Of a stretch of DNA of 64,000 nt, positions 45,051-55,048 are shown in pieces (within the stretch, counting starts at the first letter, position 1; each line of letters begins with the position of its first letter). The notes under the pieces were generated by a model. The model was not told the DNA's origin and made no database searches. It worked only from the letters and a program-made list of their open reading frames with translations. The translations under genes and the position numbers were made by a program. The stretch lies in the IMG/VR virus record IMGVR_UViG_3300037245_001295, positions 1-64,000 of that record; one strand, given 5' to 3'. This stretch comes from a virus.

Positions 45051-46088
45051 ATGGCTCTACTGTGGGTGGATGGCTTTGAAGGCTATGGTGATTCCGACAA
45101 CGAACGTGTGGAGAGTGTATTAGCGCGCCGGTATACTGTCGCTAGTCTACACGAAGTAAAGAATGATGGAAGATATGGAGGTTGGTCAATGCAGCCTGAG
45201 TTTTTTAACTGCACTTTCCAAACTCCCGCGTTGACAACTGACGATACTTTGATTGTTTGTTTTGCCTTGAAGTGGCCATACTTTGTCATTAACGCTGGCT
45301 CAATCTGTGCCATGTACAGTGGAGTTACAGAGGGTATGAAGTTTGGATGCCGTCCAGATGGTTCAATCATCATCTGGCGCGGCGGCACTATATTGGAGAC
45401 TACTGAACCCAGCGTTCTAAAATATCGCAGGTGGCATTGGATCGAATTCAAAGTAGTTACCAGTGACACGATCGGTTCGTATGAACTGAAGGTTGACGGG
45501 ACAACAGTTGCCTCAGCTTCCGGTATGGACACACAACCCGGCCTCTCTGCGTATCACGATATTGTGCAACTAAATGGCGTGGCTATCTCAACTGTAAAGA
45601 CGCCTAGATTCGACGATCTATTTATTATGGACGGTACGGGTGGGAGCTACGACGATTTCATTGGGCAGCGTCGTACGCAGGTGATAGTGCCTGACGGCGA
45701 CACTGCCACAGTAAATTGGACCGTTAGCGGCGGCAGTAATCACTGGGAGCTTGTTGATGACCTTGATCCTGATGATGACGCGAACTACGTCGAAGATACG
45801 GTCAGCACCGATCAAGATCGCTGGACTTACAGTGATATTACCGACTTCGATGGTGGGAGCATTGATGCCGTCTCCTTGATTACAGATGTTCGTGTAACAG
45901 ATGCTAACACGTATGATCTAACCACAGTCGTCAAGTCTGGCGGAACTGAATATACAGTAAATGCAGGAACTATCAGCAGCACTTCGTATGTTATGCTGGA
46001 CAGGTTGATGGTAGTAGACCCAGACACTTCGTCTGCTTGGACGTACAACAACGTAAATGCCATTGAAATGGGCGTGGAGGTGGGTTAA
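45051..46088 (+). CDS. virion beta-sandwich protein, copy 1 (345 aa)
   Basis: ATG 45051 follows AAGGTGCTGAT. ALLWVDGFEGYGDSDNERVE, FQTPALTTDDTLIVCFALKW, RWHWIEFKVVTSDTIGSYEL and PRFDDLFIMDGTGGSYDDFI show the concanavalin/LamG-like pattern of phage tail proteins. The gene at 46088 is a clear paralogue. The C-terminal third is a second beta domain (WELVDDLDPDDDANYVEDTV). Possibly sugar-binding. Confidence 0.82.
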   Translation: MALLWVDGFEGYGDSDNERVESVLARRYTVASLHEVKNDGRYGGWSMQPEFFNCTFQTPALTTDDTLIVCFALKWPYFVINAGSICAMYSGVTEGMKFGCRPDGSIIIWRGGTILETTEPSVLKYRRWHWIEFKVVTSDTIGSYELKVDGTTVASASGMDTQPGLSAYHDIVQLNGVAISTVKTPRFDDLFIMDGTGGSYDDFIGQRRTQVIVPDGDTATVNWTVSGGSNHWELVDDLDPDDDANYVEDTVSTDQDRWTYSDITDFDGGSIDAVSLITDVRVTDANTYDLTTVVKSGGTEYTVNAGTISSTSYVMLDRLMVVDPDTSSAWTYNNVNAIEMGVEVG

Positions 46089-47146
46089 TGTCATTGTTAT
46101 GGATGGATGGCTTTGATAAGATTGGCGACATGGTCGGGGGTGAGGTGACGCCTGACAGTGTCATGGGTTGTCGCTATACAGACAGCCAGCATAGAGTGAA
46201 ATCGTATGGAGGCAGGAACGGTGGCGGGTCTATGGTCGCTTACTGGAATGCCGAGGCATTTATTCAGACGCCAGCTTTGACAACTGATGATACATTGATA
46301 GTTGGATTTTCTATGTATTGCCCAGACCCGTTTAACTCGGGTGAAATTTTTCAGATGAGATCGGCCTTTAACTTTGTAGACGACGAAATTGGCGGGATTT
46401 CACTCGTACTCAACGCTGACCTGTCCCTTACAATCAAACGTGGCTCAACTATACTGGCATCTTCGTCGGCGGGTGCTATCACACTTGACAATTGGGTTAG
46501 TGTAGAGACAAAGATAGTGTGTGACAATACCACAGGCTCTTATGAAGTTAGAGTCGATGATGTTGATGTTTTGTCTGCCACTGGAGTAGATACGCAACAA
46601 GGCGCAGACCCGCACCACAGTGTTGTTCGTTTTAATGGCGCATTGGCGTCCACTACTCCTGTCAGAGGTATGCGCATTGATGACTTTTGGGTGTGCGACA
46701 GTGTCGGTGGTCTCAGTGATTTTCTAGGTGCCTCCATAAGAATCACCACACTAAGCCCTAATGCTGATGGTGACGCTACAGACTGGACGCCGGATGCCGG
46801 GGGTACAAACTATACTCAGGTGGATGAAGATACTCAGGTAAGTGGCAACTATGTTGAGTCAAGCAGTCAATATGAGTTGGACTTATATGAGTTGGAAAAT
46901 ACCGTTAATATGCTAACACCCCTTGTTGTTCAAGTAGTTACCGAGGCTTTGAATACCGAGCCGAGTACCTGGACTCTGCAAACTGCCGTGAAGCACGGTG
47001 TTGATGTGAGTGTAGATTCTGGACAAACTATCGGCCACAGTGAGGTTGCATCAATTACCAGAAAAATGGACACTAATCCGGTAACTGCCAACATTTGGAC
47101 TGTGTCGGACATTGATGCACTTCAAACTGGGATAAAGGTAGGCTAA
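46088..47146 (+). CDS. virion beta-sandwich protein, copy 2 (352 aa)
   Basis: Starts in a TAATG overlap. SLLWMDGFDKIGDMVGGEVT, IQTPALTTDDTLIVGFSMYC, NWVSVETKIVCDNTTGSYEV and MRIDDFWVCDSVGGLSDFLG line up with copy 1 throughout, including the QTPALTTDDTLIV block, also close at DNA level. Tandem duplication is evident. Ends TAATG into the next gene. Confidence 0.82.
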   Translation: MSLLWMDGFDKIGDMVGGEVTPDSVMGCRYTDSQHRVKSYGGRNGGGSMVAYWNAEAFIQTPALTTDDTLIVGFSMYCPDPFNSGEIFQMRSAFNFVDDEIGGISLVLNADLSLTIKRGSTILASSSAGAITLDNWVSVETKIVCDNTTGSYEVRVDDVDVLSATGVDTQQGADPHHSVVRFNGALASTTPVRGMRIDDFWVCDSVGGLSDFLGASIRITTLSPNADGDATDWTPDAGGTNYTQVDEDTQVSGNYVESSSQYELDLYELENTVNMLTPLVVQVVTEALNTEPSTWTLQTAVKHGVDVSVDSGQTIGHSEVASITRKMDTNPVTANIWTVSDIDALQTGIKVG

Positions 47147-48336
47147 TGGCACTAAGAGTAACAAGACAACTTGGTGAAGTTTTGGGAACCGGCGGCGGTG
47201 TAGTTCGTGTTATACGTCAGTATACTGAAGTTTTAAGTGCGTCCTATACAATCTTTAACGAATCAGTGTCCTCCACACTGTCGCTTGGTTCCGAATCAGG
47301 TGAGTTCCTCGGCATTGGGGAAAGTGCCCTTGTAGGTAATACACTTAATATGACCTCTGAGGTTGTTACGAGTGGCCTATTACAGTCTATTGGTTCAGTA
47401 ATGAACCTGCAACAAACTATGGTGGTGCAGAAGCCGATCTATCAGTTTATGGTATCTCCGATGCGTATTCTTAGTGCTGTTAGTCGGGCGGGTTCGGAGA
47501 GGAATCTGTCACTAGCGTCAGAGATGTTGGTGACCGGTCAGGCAGGGCGGGGTTACGACGTTGATGTAGCGACCACGCTGGCAGTGGTCCAAGACATGTA
47601 TCGCCTCCAGACCCCCTCTTCAACGATGAACCTCACACAAACAGTTGACTATGGGAAGACCAAAGGACTTGAAGTAAGCGACATGGCTCTTGAGCAGACG
47701 GTTCTGTTAAATGCTGACTGGGTCCGTCCGATCACACAGACTTTGGGCATCGGCCACACCCTGACTTACTATCTCCCTAGTCCGTGTGGCACGAAGGCCT
47801 ACACCCCCTATATCGGTGAGAACACTATCATCGGCGCCCCCGCGCCGCCCGACGCTTCGCTGCCGTTTGCACCTGGACTCCCAGTGGACGAGAGATTCCA
47901 ACTTCTGTATCCTGGCCTTGGAGAGGCTACCGACACGGTCGAGCTTCGAGCCCCTAACCTGGACAACAGAGAGCGCCTATCCTTCACGAGGATTAACAGA
48001 GAGACTCGTGGCGGTCGTTTAATCGTATTTGCCGACCCGACGTGGCCACAAGTAAATACGTTGGTACTTAGCTTCTCCGGCCTCTCCAAAGCAGAGGTGG
48101 ACTCGCTACAAACATTCATGGTGGCACACCTCGGAGAGGAGGTTGGTTTGATTGATTGGGAGGGTCACCATTGGGTCGGTGTGATTACATCACCAACGGA
48201 ACGGGCTGTGCAAGATGGTAAAGGCTGCGACGGCCGGTGGACCATCGGATTGGAGTTTGAAGGCGTTATGTTGGAGGAGGCGCCGTCTGGGTCGCACATG
48301 TCGCTGGCGAGTTCTGTCATCGCGGTGTTAAACTAA
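47146..48336 (+). CDS. tail protein with C-terminal domain shared with the next gene (396 aa)
   Basis: The front half is repetitive, with short strands of the type SVSSTLSLGSESGEFLG, SLASEMLVTGQAGRGYDVDV and SSTMNLTQTVDYGK. The C-terminal 130 residues (DNRERLSFTRINRETRGGRL, VDSLQTFMVAHLGEEVGLID, HHWVGVITSPTE, WTIGLEFEG) correspond to the whole 127-residue protein that follows. Likely a distal tail or baseplate component. Confidence 0.8.
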   Translation: MALRVTRQLGEVLGTGGGVVRVIRQYTEVLSASYTIFNESVSSTLSLGSESGEFLGIGESALVGNTLNMTSEVVTSGLLQSIGSVMNLQQTMVVQKPIYQFMVSPMRILSAVSRAGSERNLSLASEMLVTGQAGRGYDVDVATTLAVVQDMYRLQTPSSTMNLTQTVDYGKTKGLEVSDMALEQTVLLNADWVRPITQTLGIGHTLTYYLPSPCGTKAYTPYIGENTIIGAPAPPDASLPFAPGLPVDERFQLLYPGLGEATDTVELRAPNLDNRERLSFTRINRETRGGRLIVFADPTWPQVNTLVLSFSGLSKAEVDSLQTFMVAHLGEEVGLIDWEGHHWVGVITSPTERAVQDGKGCDGRWTIGLEFEGVMLEEAPSGSHMSLASSVIAVLN

Positions 48337-48349
48337 TTGGGAGAGTCAC

Positions 48350-48733
48350 ATGTTCTTTATTCGAGCCCCATACCCCACCACCCAAGTGACGGTGGAACTT
48401 CCGTCGCCGCATTGGAGCGACTCTGTAGCCCTTGCCGCAACCTTACAAGTGTTGCGAGCAATGAACGGGGCGCAGTACACTTACGTTCACGAGCGAAATG
48501 GTCGGAAGAAGTTTCAGTGGGATTTCACCATAGCTAGAAACAAAGCCCTGGAGTTGCGTGCCTTTCTGAAGGTGTACTTCCGCTTCCAAGTGCAGATCAT
48601 TGACCACAATAACGAGACGTGGGTTGGTTACTTAATCAACAACCCGTTTGAAAGTGCTGGCAGCGGTCGGGCGGTGGACTTCCCAGGGGGTGAGACGATG
48701 GACATTACTTTGGAATTCGAGGAGGCTGAGTGA
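48350..48733 (+). CDS. distal tail-type protein (127 aa)
   Basis: FIRAPYPTTQVTVELPSPHW, QWDFTIARNKALELRAFLKV, FQVQIIDHNNETWVGYLINN and MDITLEFEEAE. The domain (strands, then L-R-x-F helix, D-H-x-x-x-x-WVGY) is the same as at the end of the preceding protein and is common in phage baseplate hub neighbours. The stop overlaps the hub gene's start. Confidence 0.82.
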   Translation: MFFIRAPYPTTQVTVELPSPHWSDSVALAATLQVLRAMNGAQYTYVHERNGRKKFQWDFTIARNKALELRAFLKVYFRFQVQIIDHNNETWVGYLINNPFESAGSGRAVDFPGGETMDITLEFEEAE

Positions 48734-51732
48734 TGCGTGACATACCTGCTGATGTTTTAGCCAACTTACAACAGAACCATGGCATCGAACCGGTCCTCAT
48801 TATCGAGGTCCAGTGGGTTGATGGCGGTCCACTTGTATTGTACTCTGACCAAAAACTATCTGGTGCCGAGTACCCGTATCCTTCAATCATCCAAGTGGGT
48901 AATTTCGACGCGGCTATGCAGGTTGATGGTGCCGGGGACTCGCAGCAAATCAGCATTGTGTTGAATGATGTTGATGGTGCTTTGAAAACTCTCATTGACG
49001 AGAACGATATTCATAAACGCCCTGTGCGCGTGTTTCAAGGCGTTCAAGGTCTTACCATAGACCACAAGTTCCTACTTTTCAAAGGGGAGCTTAGCAGTCC
49101 CATTGTCTGGAATGAAGGCGACAGGACACTGAGCTTTGACGTGTTGACGCGCGAAGAAGATACAGAGGTGGGTTTTTCGATGGAGGAAGGTGACTTCCTC
49201 AGTATCCCCAACGAAGCTCTCGGTAAAGCGTGGCCTCTGGTCTTCGGAGAAGTGTGCAACATGCAGGCGGTCGCTGTAAGGGCTCAACAGCGGGGGCGCA
49301 TGGTGGCCGGCGAAGGTGTGCATGATTGGACCTTGCCGAATCGCATTTGTCAAGCTCGCGAACTGCAATGCCCCGCGCAGTACACAGGGCTTGAAACATA
49401 CTTAAACAACCTTAGGTTTGGCAGTGGCACACAACGTTTGATTACGGTCCCGACCTTTGCGCCTGACTATGACTGTATAGACAATCGTTGGGCGACAGTT
49501 TGTCAATTACAGAACTTGTACACGCAGCAACGTTCATACGAACATACGTCTTTTGAGATCACCGGTGGCGGGGAGTTTCCTCAAGGTGAGGGTAACCGAG
49601 TTGTGCTGAATATCAATGGGGCAAAGTTTCATGGTTGGTTTGACGACACCACCTTCCATGTTACCGAGCGATTCCACCCTGAATATGACAACATCACCTT
49701 AGCCGGTTGTACGTCCATTCCCGAACGTAATCGTGGTCTCCTTCGCGTCAATTGGTTCAGCACGGATGAGTCGGTACAAGATCAGCTTGATGGAGGCAGT
49801 CCATTCTGGGGGCGATCGGACTCTGGACTAACGTATGCGCCGAACCCCAATAGCCCAAACCTCGGTGCTTGCGTGGAGGAAGACGCAACCCAATTAGTCC
49901 CTGGAATGACTGGCGGTCCTGCCCAAGCCCAGGAGGTGTTTGACGCGATGCCCACGTCTAGTTTCTTCTGGATTCCGCCCGGGGCCGAAGTGTTCTTAGA
50001 AGAAGAGGGGGAGGTGCTCTCGATTGTTAGTCTCATTACGGGGACGGTGAACCATGTGGCTGCCTACAAGAAGCAGCCGGTAGGTAATGACTTGCTTCTC
50101 GAAGTTCCGGCCGATTATTACACAATCTACGAGACCGACTACAATGGCTACACGGTTATAGAAATTGGCATGGAGCAGAAGATGAGCCTTCGTGACCCTG
50201 ATTGGGGCGACGATCTCTATGTGTCATTTACGTCAGATGTTGGGCCTAATCCCGTTGACATCATCCAATGGTTGGTGGAGAAATACACTAGCCTGTCAGT
50301 AGATGCCGCTACATTTGCAACCGTCCAGACGAGTATGACTAACTACCCGACGAACTTTACCCTCAAAGAGCGGAAGAATGTCTTGGAGTTGATTAAGGAT
50401 ATTGCCTACCAAACTCGATGCGCAGTGTATATTCGAGACGGTGTGCTATTCATCAAGTATCTGGCTACCGAGCCCGCGTCTGTTCGGACGATAACGGGTG
50501 GGGACATTCTTACGCAGTCTTTCAAGATTACTCACACACCCTCTGAAGACCTCGTGACAAAGTCGGTGGTGAATTACCGGGAGACTGAAGCCCCCGTCGT
50601 GCGGGGCGACAACATTGACCACACCATCATGCTGAAGTACAACATTCCAAAATACGGTGTCTCTGAGGCGGACTACGATTACTACACTCAAAATACTTTT
50701 GGCACAATTATGAAGTCGTCCACCTTCTGGCTGATTCGAGACGCACACACCTGGAAGTACGTTGAGTTTGACACGACCATTAAGCACTTGGATTTAGATT
50801 TGTTTGACTGCATCACTCTGGACTTGCCGCAGTTTTCAGCGAGTCCAATAAAGTGTGTCATCACTGAAGCTCAATTCAATAGTGAAAACAATACCATTCA
50901 CTTCCAAGCCTGGACTCCTGTTCGGGCAGGAACTTCAATCCAGTATCCACTAGCGTGGCCAGCGGCTCTACCAGCCGAGACTGTGTGGCCGGTAGACGGC
51001 GAGCAGCAGTGGGCCAATCCCGGCTATTCGTTCAACGTCACCCCACCAATCGGCCACATCCTTTCGGGCGGCGACACAACGGAGCTTGAGAACTTTGTCG
51101 TTCAGTCTAGTGGCGACCGCCACCCGTCTGACCTTGACGACGTGCTGCCTTCGGTTGAGTGCCTGATCTCCTCCTTTGAAGAGGGGGATGTGGATGTTAG
51201 TGAGTTGGCCCCAGAGTTCCGAGCCTTGAATCTTGCGAAGCGTAATCACAAAAAATTGTTGGAGCGAGGGGGTTGGTCTGTGAATTGGCCCGATAAGGAC
51301 GAACAAGAGGAGGAAGAGGAGGAGAAAAACCCAGAGCGGGGCGGCTGTGGTACGGCAACGGAAGGTAGCGGCTGCGTTTACGACGTTACCGTGACATATA
51401 CCCTGCCGACCAGTGTGTCGTCTGGAAAGATTGCTGGCGGTTGCGCTGGCGGTCCTTGTTGGTGTGACGCAGGTGGCGGGCCTTGCATATCCGCACTAAG
51501 TCAGAAATGTCACTCATTTAGTAGTATGTCGGCAGCTACATTATTCCACTCTGAGATGACGGCTACAATTCAAGGGTTGAAAAATGCCTGCGGTTACTTC
51601 TGTGGCACGTCGTCACCTTATATGGTGAGTAGTGTTAAGGCATTTGCCGACCCCACAAGCGACGAGCCTTGTGAAGACCCACCGGGTCAGCCCGAGGTGC
51701 CATACATTGAGTACGAACCACAGGACGTTTAA
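48733..51732 (+). CDS. tail hub/baseplate protein with Cys-rich end (999 aa)
   Basis: GAGGAGG is seven bases before ATG 48733, so this start is preferred over the GTG just before it. Residues 1-170 (PVLIIEVQWVDGGPLVLYSD, QQISIVLNDVDGALKTLIDE, FKGELSSPIVWNEGDRTLSF) and the middle (ADYYTIYETDYNGYTVIEIG, DIIQWLVEKYTSLSVDAATF, LELIKDIAYQTRCAVYIRDG) are typical of large tail hub proteins of long-tailed phages. An acidic run (DEQEEEEEE, near 855) precedes a Cys-rich C-terminal domain (GGCAGGPCWCDAGGGPC, ACGYFCG) not usual for hubs. Confidence 0.88.
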   Translation: MRDIPADVLANLQQNHGIEPVLIIEVQWVDGGPLVLYSDQKLSGAEYPYPSIIQVGNFDAAMQVDGAGDSQQISIVLNDVDGALKTLIDENDIHKRPVRVFQGVQGLTIDHKFLLFKGELSSPIVWNEGDRTLSFDVLTREEDTEVGFSMEEGDFLSIPNEALGKAWPLVFGEVCNMQAVAVRAQQRGRMVAGEGVHDWTLPNRICQARELQCPAQYTGLETYLNNLRFGSGTQRLITVPTFAPDYDCIDNRWATVCQLQNLYTQQRSYEHTSFEITGGGEFPQGEGNRVVLNINGAKFHGWFDDTTFHVTERFHPEYDNITLAGCTSIPERNRGLLRVNWFSTDESVQDQLDGGSPFWGRSDSGLTYAPNPNSPNLGACVEEDATQLVPGMTGGPAQAQEVFDAMPTSSFFWIPPGAEVFLEEEGEVLSIVSLITGTVNHVAAYKKQPVGNDLLLEVPADYYTIYETDYNGYTVIEIGMEQKMSLRDPDWGDDLYVSFTSDVGPNPVDIIQWLVEKYTSLSVDAATFATVQTSMTNYPTNFTLKERKNVLELIKDIAYQTRCAVYIRDGVLFIKYLATEPASVRTITGGDILTQSFKITHTPSEDLVTKSVVNYRETEAPVVRGDNIDHTIMLKYNIPKYGVSEADYDYYTQNTFGTIMKSSTFWLIRDAHTWKYVEFDTTIKHLDLDLFDCITLDLPQFSASPIKCVITEAQFNSENNTIHFQAWTPVRAGTSIQYPLAWPAALPAETVWPVDGEQQWANPGYSFNVTPPIGHILSGGDTTELENFVVQSSGDRHPSDLDDVLPSVECLISSFEEGDVDVSELAPEFRALNLAKRNHKKLLERGGWSVNWPDKDEQEEEEEEKNPERGGCGTATEGSGCVYDVTVTYTLPTSVSSGKIAGGCAGGPCWCDAGGGPCISALSQKCHSFSSMSAATLFHSEMTATIQGLKNACGYFCGTSSPYMVSSVKAFADPTSDEPCEDPPGQPEVPYIEYEPQDV

Positions 51733-51755
51733 GCAACTGTTTAAGGGAGAGAGAG

Positions 51756-52136
51756 ATGAACGGTTTATTTTGTAAGTATCAGGAGAACATGGTTGATGAC
51801 GGTAGCGGCATTACCGTCTCAGCCTGTCGGTGTCCCGACGCCGCGCACCAGCACAGCATTGTAAGCGAGTTAATTTGCTCAGCCTGTCATCTACGGGAGG
51901 AACCAACTGCGGAGGAGCGACATCTGAACACACACATGCAGGAGCAGAGGGGCGGAGACATTCTTGAGACTCGTCCCTTAGCCGTTCGGACGAAAATCTT
52001 GGAGGACTACTGCCTAAAATGCAAACACTGTGATAGTGTTGACAAGGTATGTATGGCCTGTACCTGTAACGTCAGGATACCGGTCGATGACTACGTGAAG
52101 TACGCCGCCCACCACTGTCCACTGGAGTTATGGTAA
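51756..52136 (+). CDS. Cys-rich metal-binding-type protein, copy 1 (126 aa)
   Basis: ATG 51756 follows GGGAGAGAG. The C-terminal 45 residues (YCLKCKHCDSVDKVCMACTC, YVKYAAHHCPLELW) match the end of the next protein (YCLQCDWYDKPTQRCKGCGC, MATEHCPRDFW), a four-to-five Cys zinc-like site closing in CPxxxW. The front half has its own Cys/His set (CRCPDAAHQHS, ICSACH). Role unknown; follows the hub gene. Confidence 0.82.
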   Translation: MNGLFCKYQENMVDDGSGITVSACRCPDAAHQHSIVSELICSACHLREEPTAEERHLNTHMQEQRGGDILETRPLAVRTKILEDYCLKCKHCDSVDKVCMACTCNVRIPVDDYVKYAAHHCPLELW

Positions 52137-52885
52137 TGAGCCGACCTTGCCAGAAACGACGAACGATTGTCCACAAAGGGCAAGACGGTTCCAAGAGAAC
52201 TTACTATAGGTGTGCGCACGGCGGTGCGAACACCTACCGCCAGGAAGTGGACGACGGGATTTGCGACGGTTGCGTCCTTAGACAGGAATTGCCAGGGGCC
52301 GCCAAGTGTAGCCCTAAGCCTCCGGCAAACCCAACTTACAGTCAGCCAACATACGGGCAGGACGCGGAGATACGCTACGAACCTATTGACGCTTCCGAGC
52401 CGCCGGAGTGCCCAGAAGGATATACACGCCGCACGGACGATGAATGGGCGTTTGACTCGGTATGGTTCCCGTGCCCCTACCGGGCTTTTAGCGACGATTT
52501 GAAACCAGACGGATCGCTGCAAGTTCACGCCTTCTGCACTGTGGGTCATAAGAAGGTCACCTGCGGCGACTGTGAACAGTGTGAAGGTGCATTAGTACAG
52601 CTTGACGGTTCTTTGAAGATAGACAAGTCGCCAGAGACGCCTGCCTTAATAAGTAAGGCTAGGACATACTGGAAAGCCGTGAAGAATTGGATCTCAAGTG
52701 GGCGACCCGTCAGATCGGATGCCGAGGTGCAGAGGATACATGCAAACTATTGTTTGCAGTGTGATTGGTATGACAAACCGACCCAGAGATGTAAGGGCTG
52801 CGGTTGTAAAGTCAAACCGGTTGGAAAGGCCTTGCTCAACAAAGCCAAGATGGCTACCGAGCACTGCCCCCGTGATTTTTGGTAA
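52136..52885 (+). CDS. Cys-rich metal-binding-type protein, copy 2 (249 aa)
   Basis: GGAG is eight bases before ATG 52136 (TAATG overlap), so this start is chosen over ATG 52130. Front zinc-like site (TYYRCAHGGANTYRQEVDDG, ICDGCVLRQ), Pro/Tyr linker (NPTYSQPTYGQ), a middle Cys group (AFCTVGHKKVTCGDCEQCEG) and the shared C-terminal module ending HCPRDFW. May be a virion accessory protein or act in the host cell. Confidence 0.82.
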   Translation: MSRPCQKRRTIVHKGQDGSKRTYYRCAHGGANTYRQEVDDGICDGCVLRQELPGAAKCSPKPPANPTYSQPTYGQDAEIRYEPIDASEPPECPEGYTRRTDDEWAFDSVWFPCPYRAFSDDLKPDGSLQVHAFCTVGHKKVTCGDCEQCEGALVQLDGSLKIDKSPETPALISKARTYWKAVKNWISSGRPVRSDAEVQRIHANYCLQCDWYDKPTQRCKGCGCKVKPVGKALLNKAKMATEHCPRDFW

Positions 52886-52967
52886 ACGGCCGTCGTTGTC
52901 GGCAAGCGGGCTAACGCTAACTCGCCGCGATAGTCAGACACCGGCCATTTTCATAGAGGAGAAAGAT

Positions 52968-53114
52968 ATGGGTTGCTGTTCTAAAGGTAGGGGACGCAGT
53001 GGTAGCCGCAATAGTAGAAGTGTGGTGTCCTCTGGCGCATGCCGGACACCGCAGTCGAAAATGCCGCGATCCGGCAAGCGAAAAGTACGCAAGGCTCAGG
53101 GCCACGCTAGATAA
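52968..53114 (+). CDS. small basic Cys-starting protein (48 aa)
   Basis: ATG 52968 follows GAGGAGAAAGAT, a strong site. The product MGCCSKGRGRSGSRNSRSVV, ending KMPRSGKRKVRKAQGHAR, is very basic. The N-terminal MGCC is unusual. Last rightward gene; its end is two bases from the end of the leftward block, so transcription from both sides collides here. Confidence 0.75.
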   Translation: MGCCSKGRGRSGSRNSRSVVSSGACRTPQSKMPRSGKRKVRKAQGHAR

Positions 53115-53115
53115 G

Positions 53116-53352
53116 CTACCATTTAGCTGACCCCTCCAGCCACCTCACAACCCTCTGGGCCATGGAGAAACGCCAGCTTATGTATGCCAGTATCCAGACA
53201 ACTGTTGTTACAGGTCCAAAGAGGAGGCTAACAATAAAGCAAGAGAGGCGATCAAAGTTGGTCCAAGAGTTATACGCCCGCCGCCAATAGGCTTGCATAA
53301 GTGTGTAAGATGTGACGCACAAAATCAACCACAAAATCAAGAACATCAACAT
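53116..53352 (-). CDS. family D membrane protein, copy 3 (78 aa)
   Basis: GGAGG sits five bases before ATG 53352. Two spans (MFLILWLILCVTSYTLMQ and CFIVSLLFGPVTTVVWILAY) and the end VVRWLEGSAKW match the early proteins at 7380 and 7652 (FGPVALFI, FSPVTLLV; LAKW, PSKW). The copy lies on the opposite strand, 45 kilobases away, at the end of the replication operon. Confidence 0.8.
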   Translation of the reverse strand: MLMFLILWLILCVTSYTLMQAYWRRAYNSWTNFDRLSCFIVSLLFGPVTTVVWILAYISWRFSMAQRVVRWLEGSAKW

Positions 53353-53353
53353 A

Positions 53354-53957
53354 TCAACCTCCAAACGCGGACAGCATTGCTTTGTACACCTTAGCTTCTG
53401 TAATTGCATCGCACAAGGCATCATGCGGTTTGGGATTCACAATCCCAAACCGTTTTGCCATTGCCTTCAGGCCGGGATATGGGAACGGCGCACTCAGACC
53501 ATGGAAGGTCGCCGCATCGTTGATGCTCAGAGCAAACAGCATGGAGTCCCGAGGGTGGTAGTGGAAGAATTGATTGAAGGACTCCAGCCCCAGCCAGTTC
53601 ATTAGGAATCCCCGCTCGAAAGCCCAGTTGTGAGCCAGAGGCACCAACCGCCTGTCGAACGGTAAGTTCAACGACTGCAACCACTCGTCAAACAAATCAG
53701 CCACCTTCCAAGCGTCTGGGCAGTTATTCATCAGTTCTTCGATGTTCAAGCCATGTACGGTCTGGGCTTCGGCCTCGCACCGCTCCGGCCTCTCTGGGGC
53801 TATGTCCATATAGAATGGAATGATGTCCGGCACGGGCTCGATTGAACTCGTAAGTGGCACCACAGCAATCTGGATAATCTCGTGGTAGCCCGCGATCCGC
53901 CCTGTCGTCTCTACGTCCACAGCGGCGAGCATGTGGCCATTCAGGTTCAGTAAGCTA

Positions 53958-53971
<14 letters not shown>
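53354..53971 (-). CDS. DnaQ-like 3'-5' exonuclease (205 aa)
   Basis: DEDDh motifs: AAVDVETTGRIAGYHEIIQI (Asp, Glu), PLAHNWAFERGFL (Asn replaces the usual Asp in HNxxFD, with Glu nearby), PKPHDALCDAITEAKVY (His, Asp). This fold proofreads or trims DNA or RNA ends. ATG 53971 follows AAGGGGAAAACA; the longer frame upstream overlaps the previous gene. Part of the leftward replication operon. Confidence 0.88.
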
Positions 53972-54553
<582 letters not shown>

Positions 54554-54557
<4 letters not shown>

Positions 54558-55048
54558 TTCTCTCTCTCCGCTGCAATCTTTGCTGCGATGTCCGGGTTTC
54601 GTCTCAGGAAGTCCTCTTCGTCAAACGGGATGTTGAAGTGATCCAAAGACTGCCGGAATTCAGTGAGACCTTGGCAGGGGCGATCATCCCCGTCTTTGTA
54701 ACTGTCTACATAGTGACGAAGGAACAAGAGGTTTGCGAGGCAATGATCCAAGTGATGTTCGCCGGAGTCTTTGTCCAAGTCTTCTCCGAACCACCACCAC
54801 TTCATCCAATGCCTCATGTAACTATCATAGCACACAGACCATGCCATTCCGCGAGCCCAGTTGAAAGCTGAATACTTCAACAAGCCTCCCATGAATACGC
54901 GGCACGCACCGGCCAGTAGATGGATGGGCATCAATGAGAATGACACCTTTCCCAGATTAGCGCGAGCGCCAGTTCCGCGTTCCTTGCTGTTTACATCGCC
55001 CACCGCATACTCTAATGCTTCTGGAATCTCCAAATATTCAGAACTCAC
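54554..55048 (-). CDS. dATP/dGTP pyrophosphohydrolase-like protein (DUF5664 type, 164 aa)
   Basis: GTG at 55048 follows GAGGAGCACGACT and overlaps the upstream gene; the longer frame has no ribosome site. LGKVSFSLMPIHLLAGACRV, GLLKYSAFNWARGM, YDSYMRHWMKWWWFGEDLDK and EHHLDHCLANLLFLRHY give the DUF5664 pattern (GA-x-KY-x-x-NW-x-x-G; RH-x-x-x-W; GE-D-x-x-SG-x-HL-x-H), annotated in phages as an all-alpha NTP pyrophosphatase-like enzyme. It may clean or skew the dNTP pool. Confidence 0.85.
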
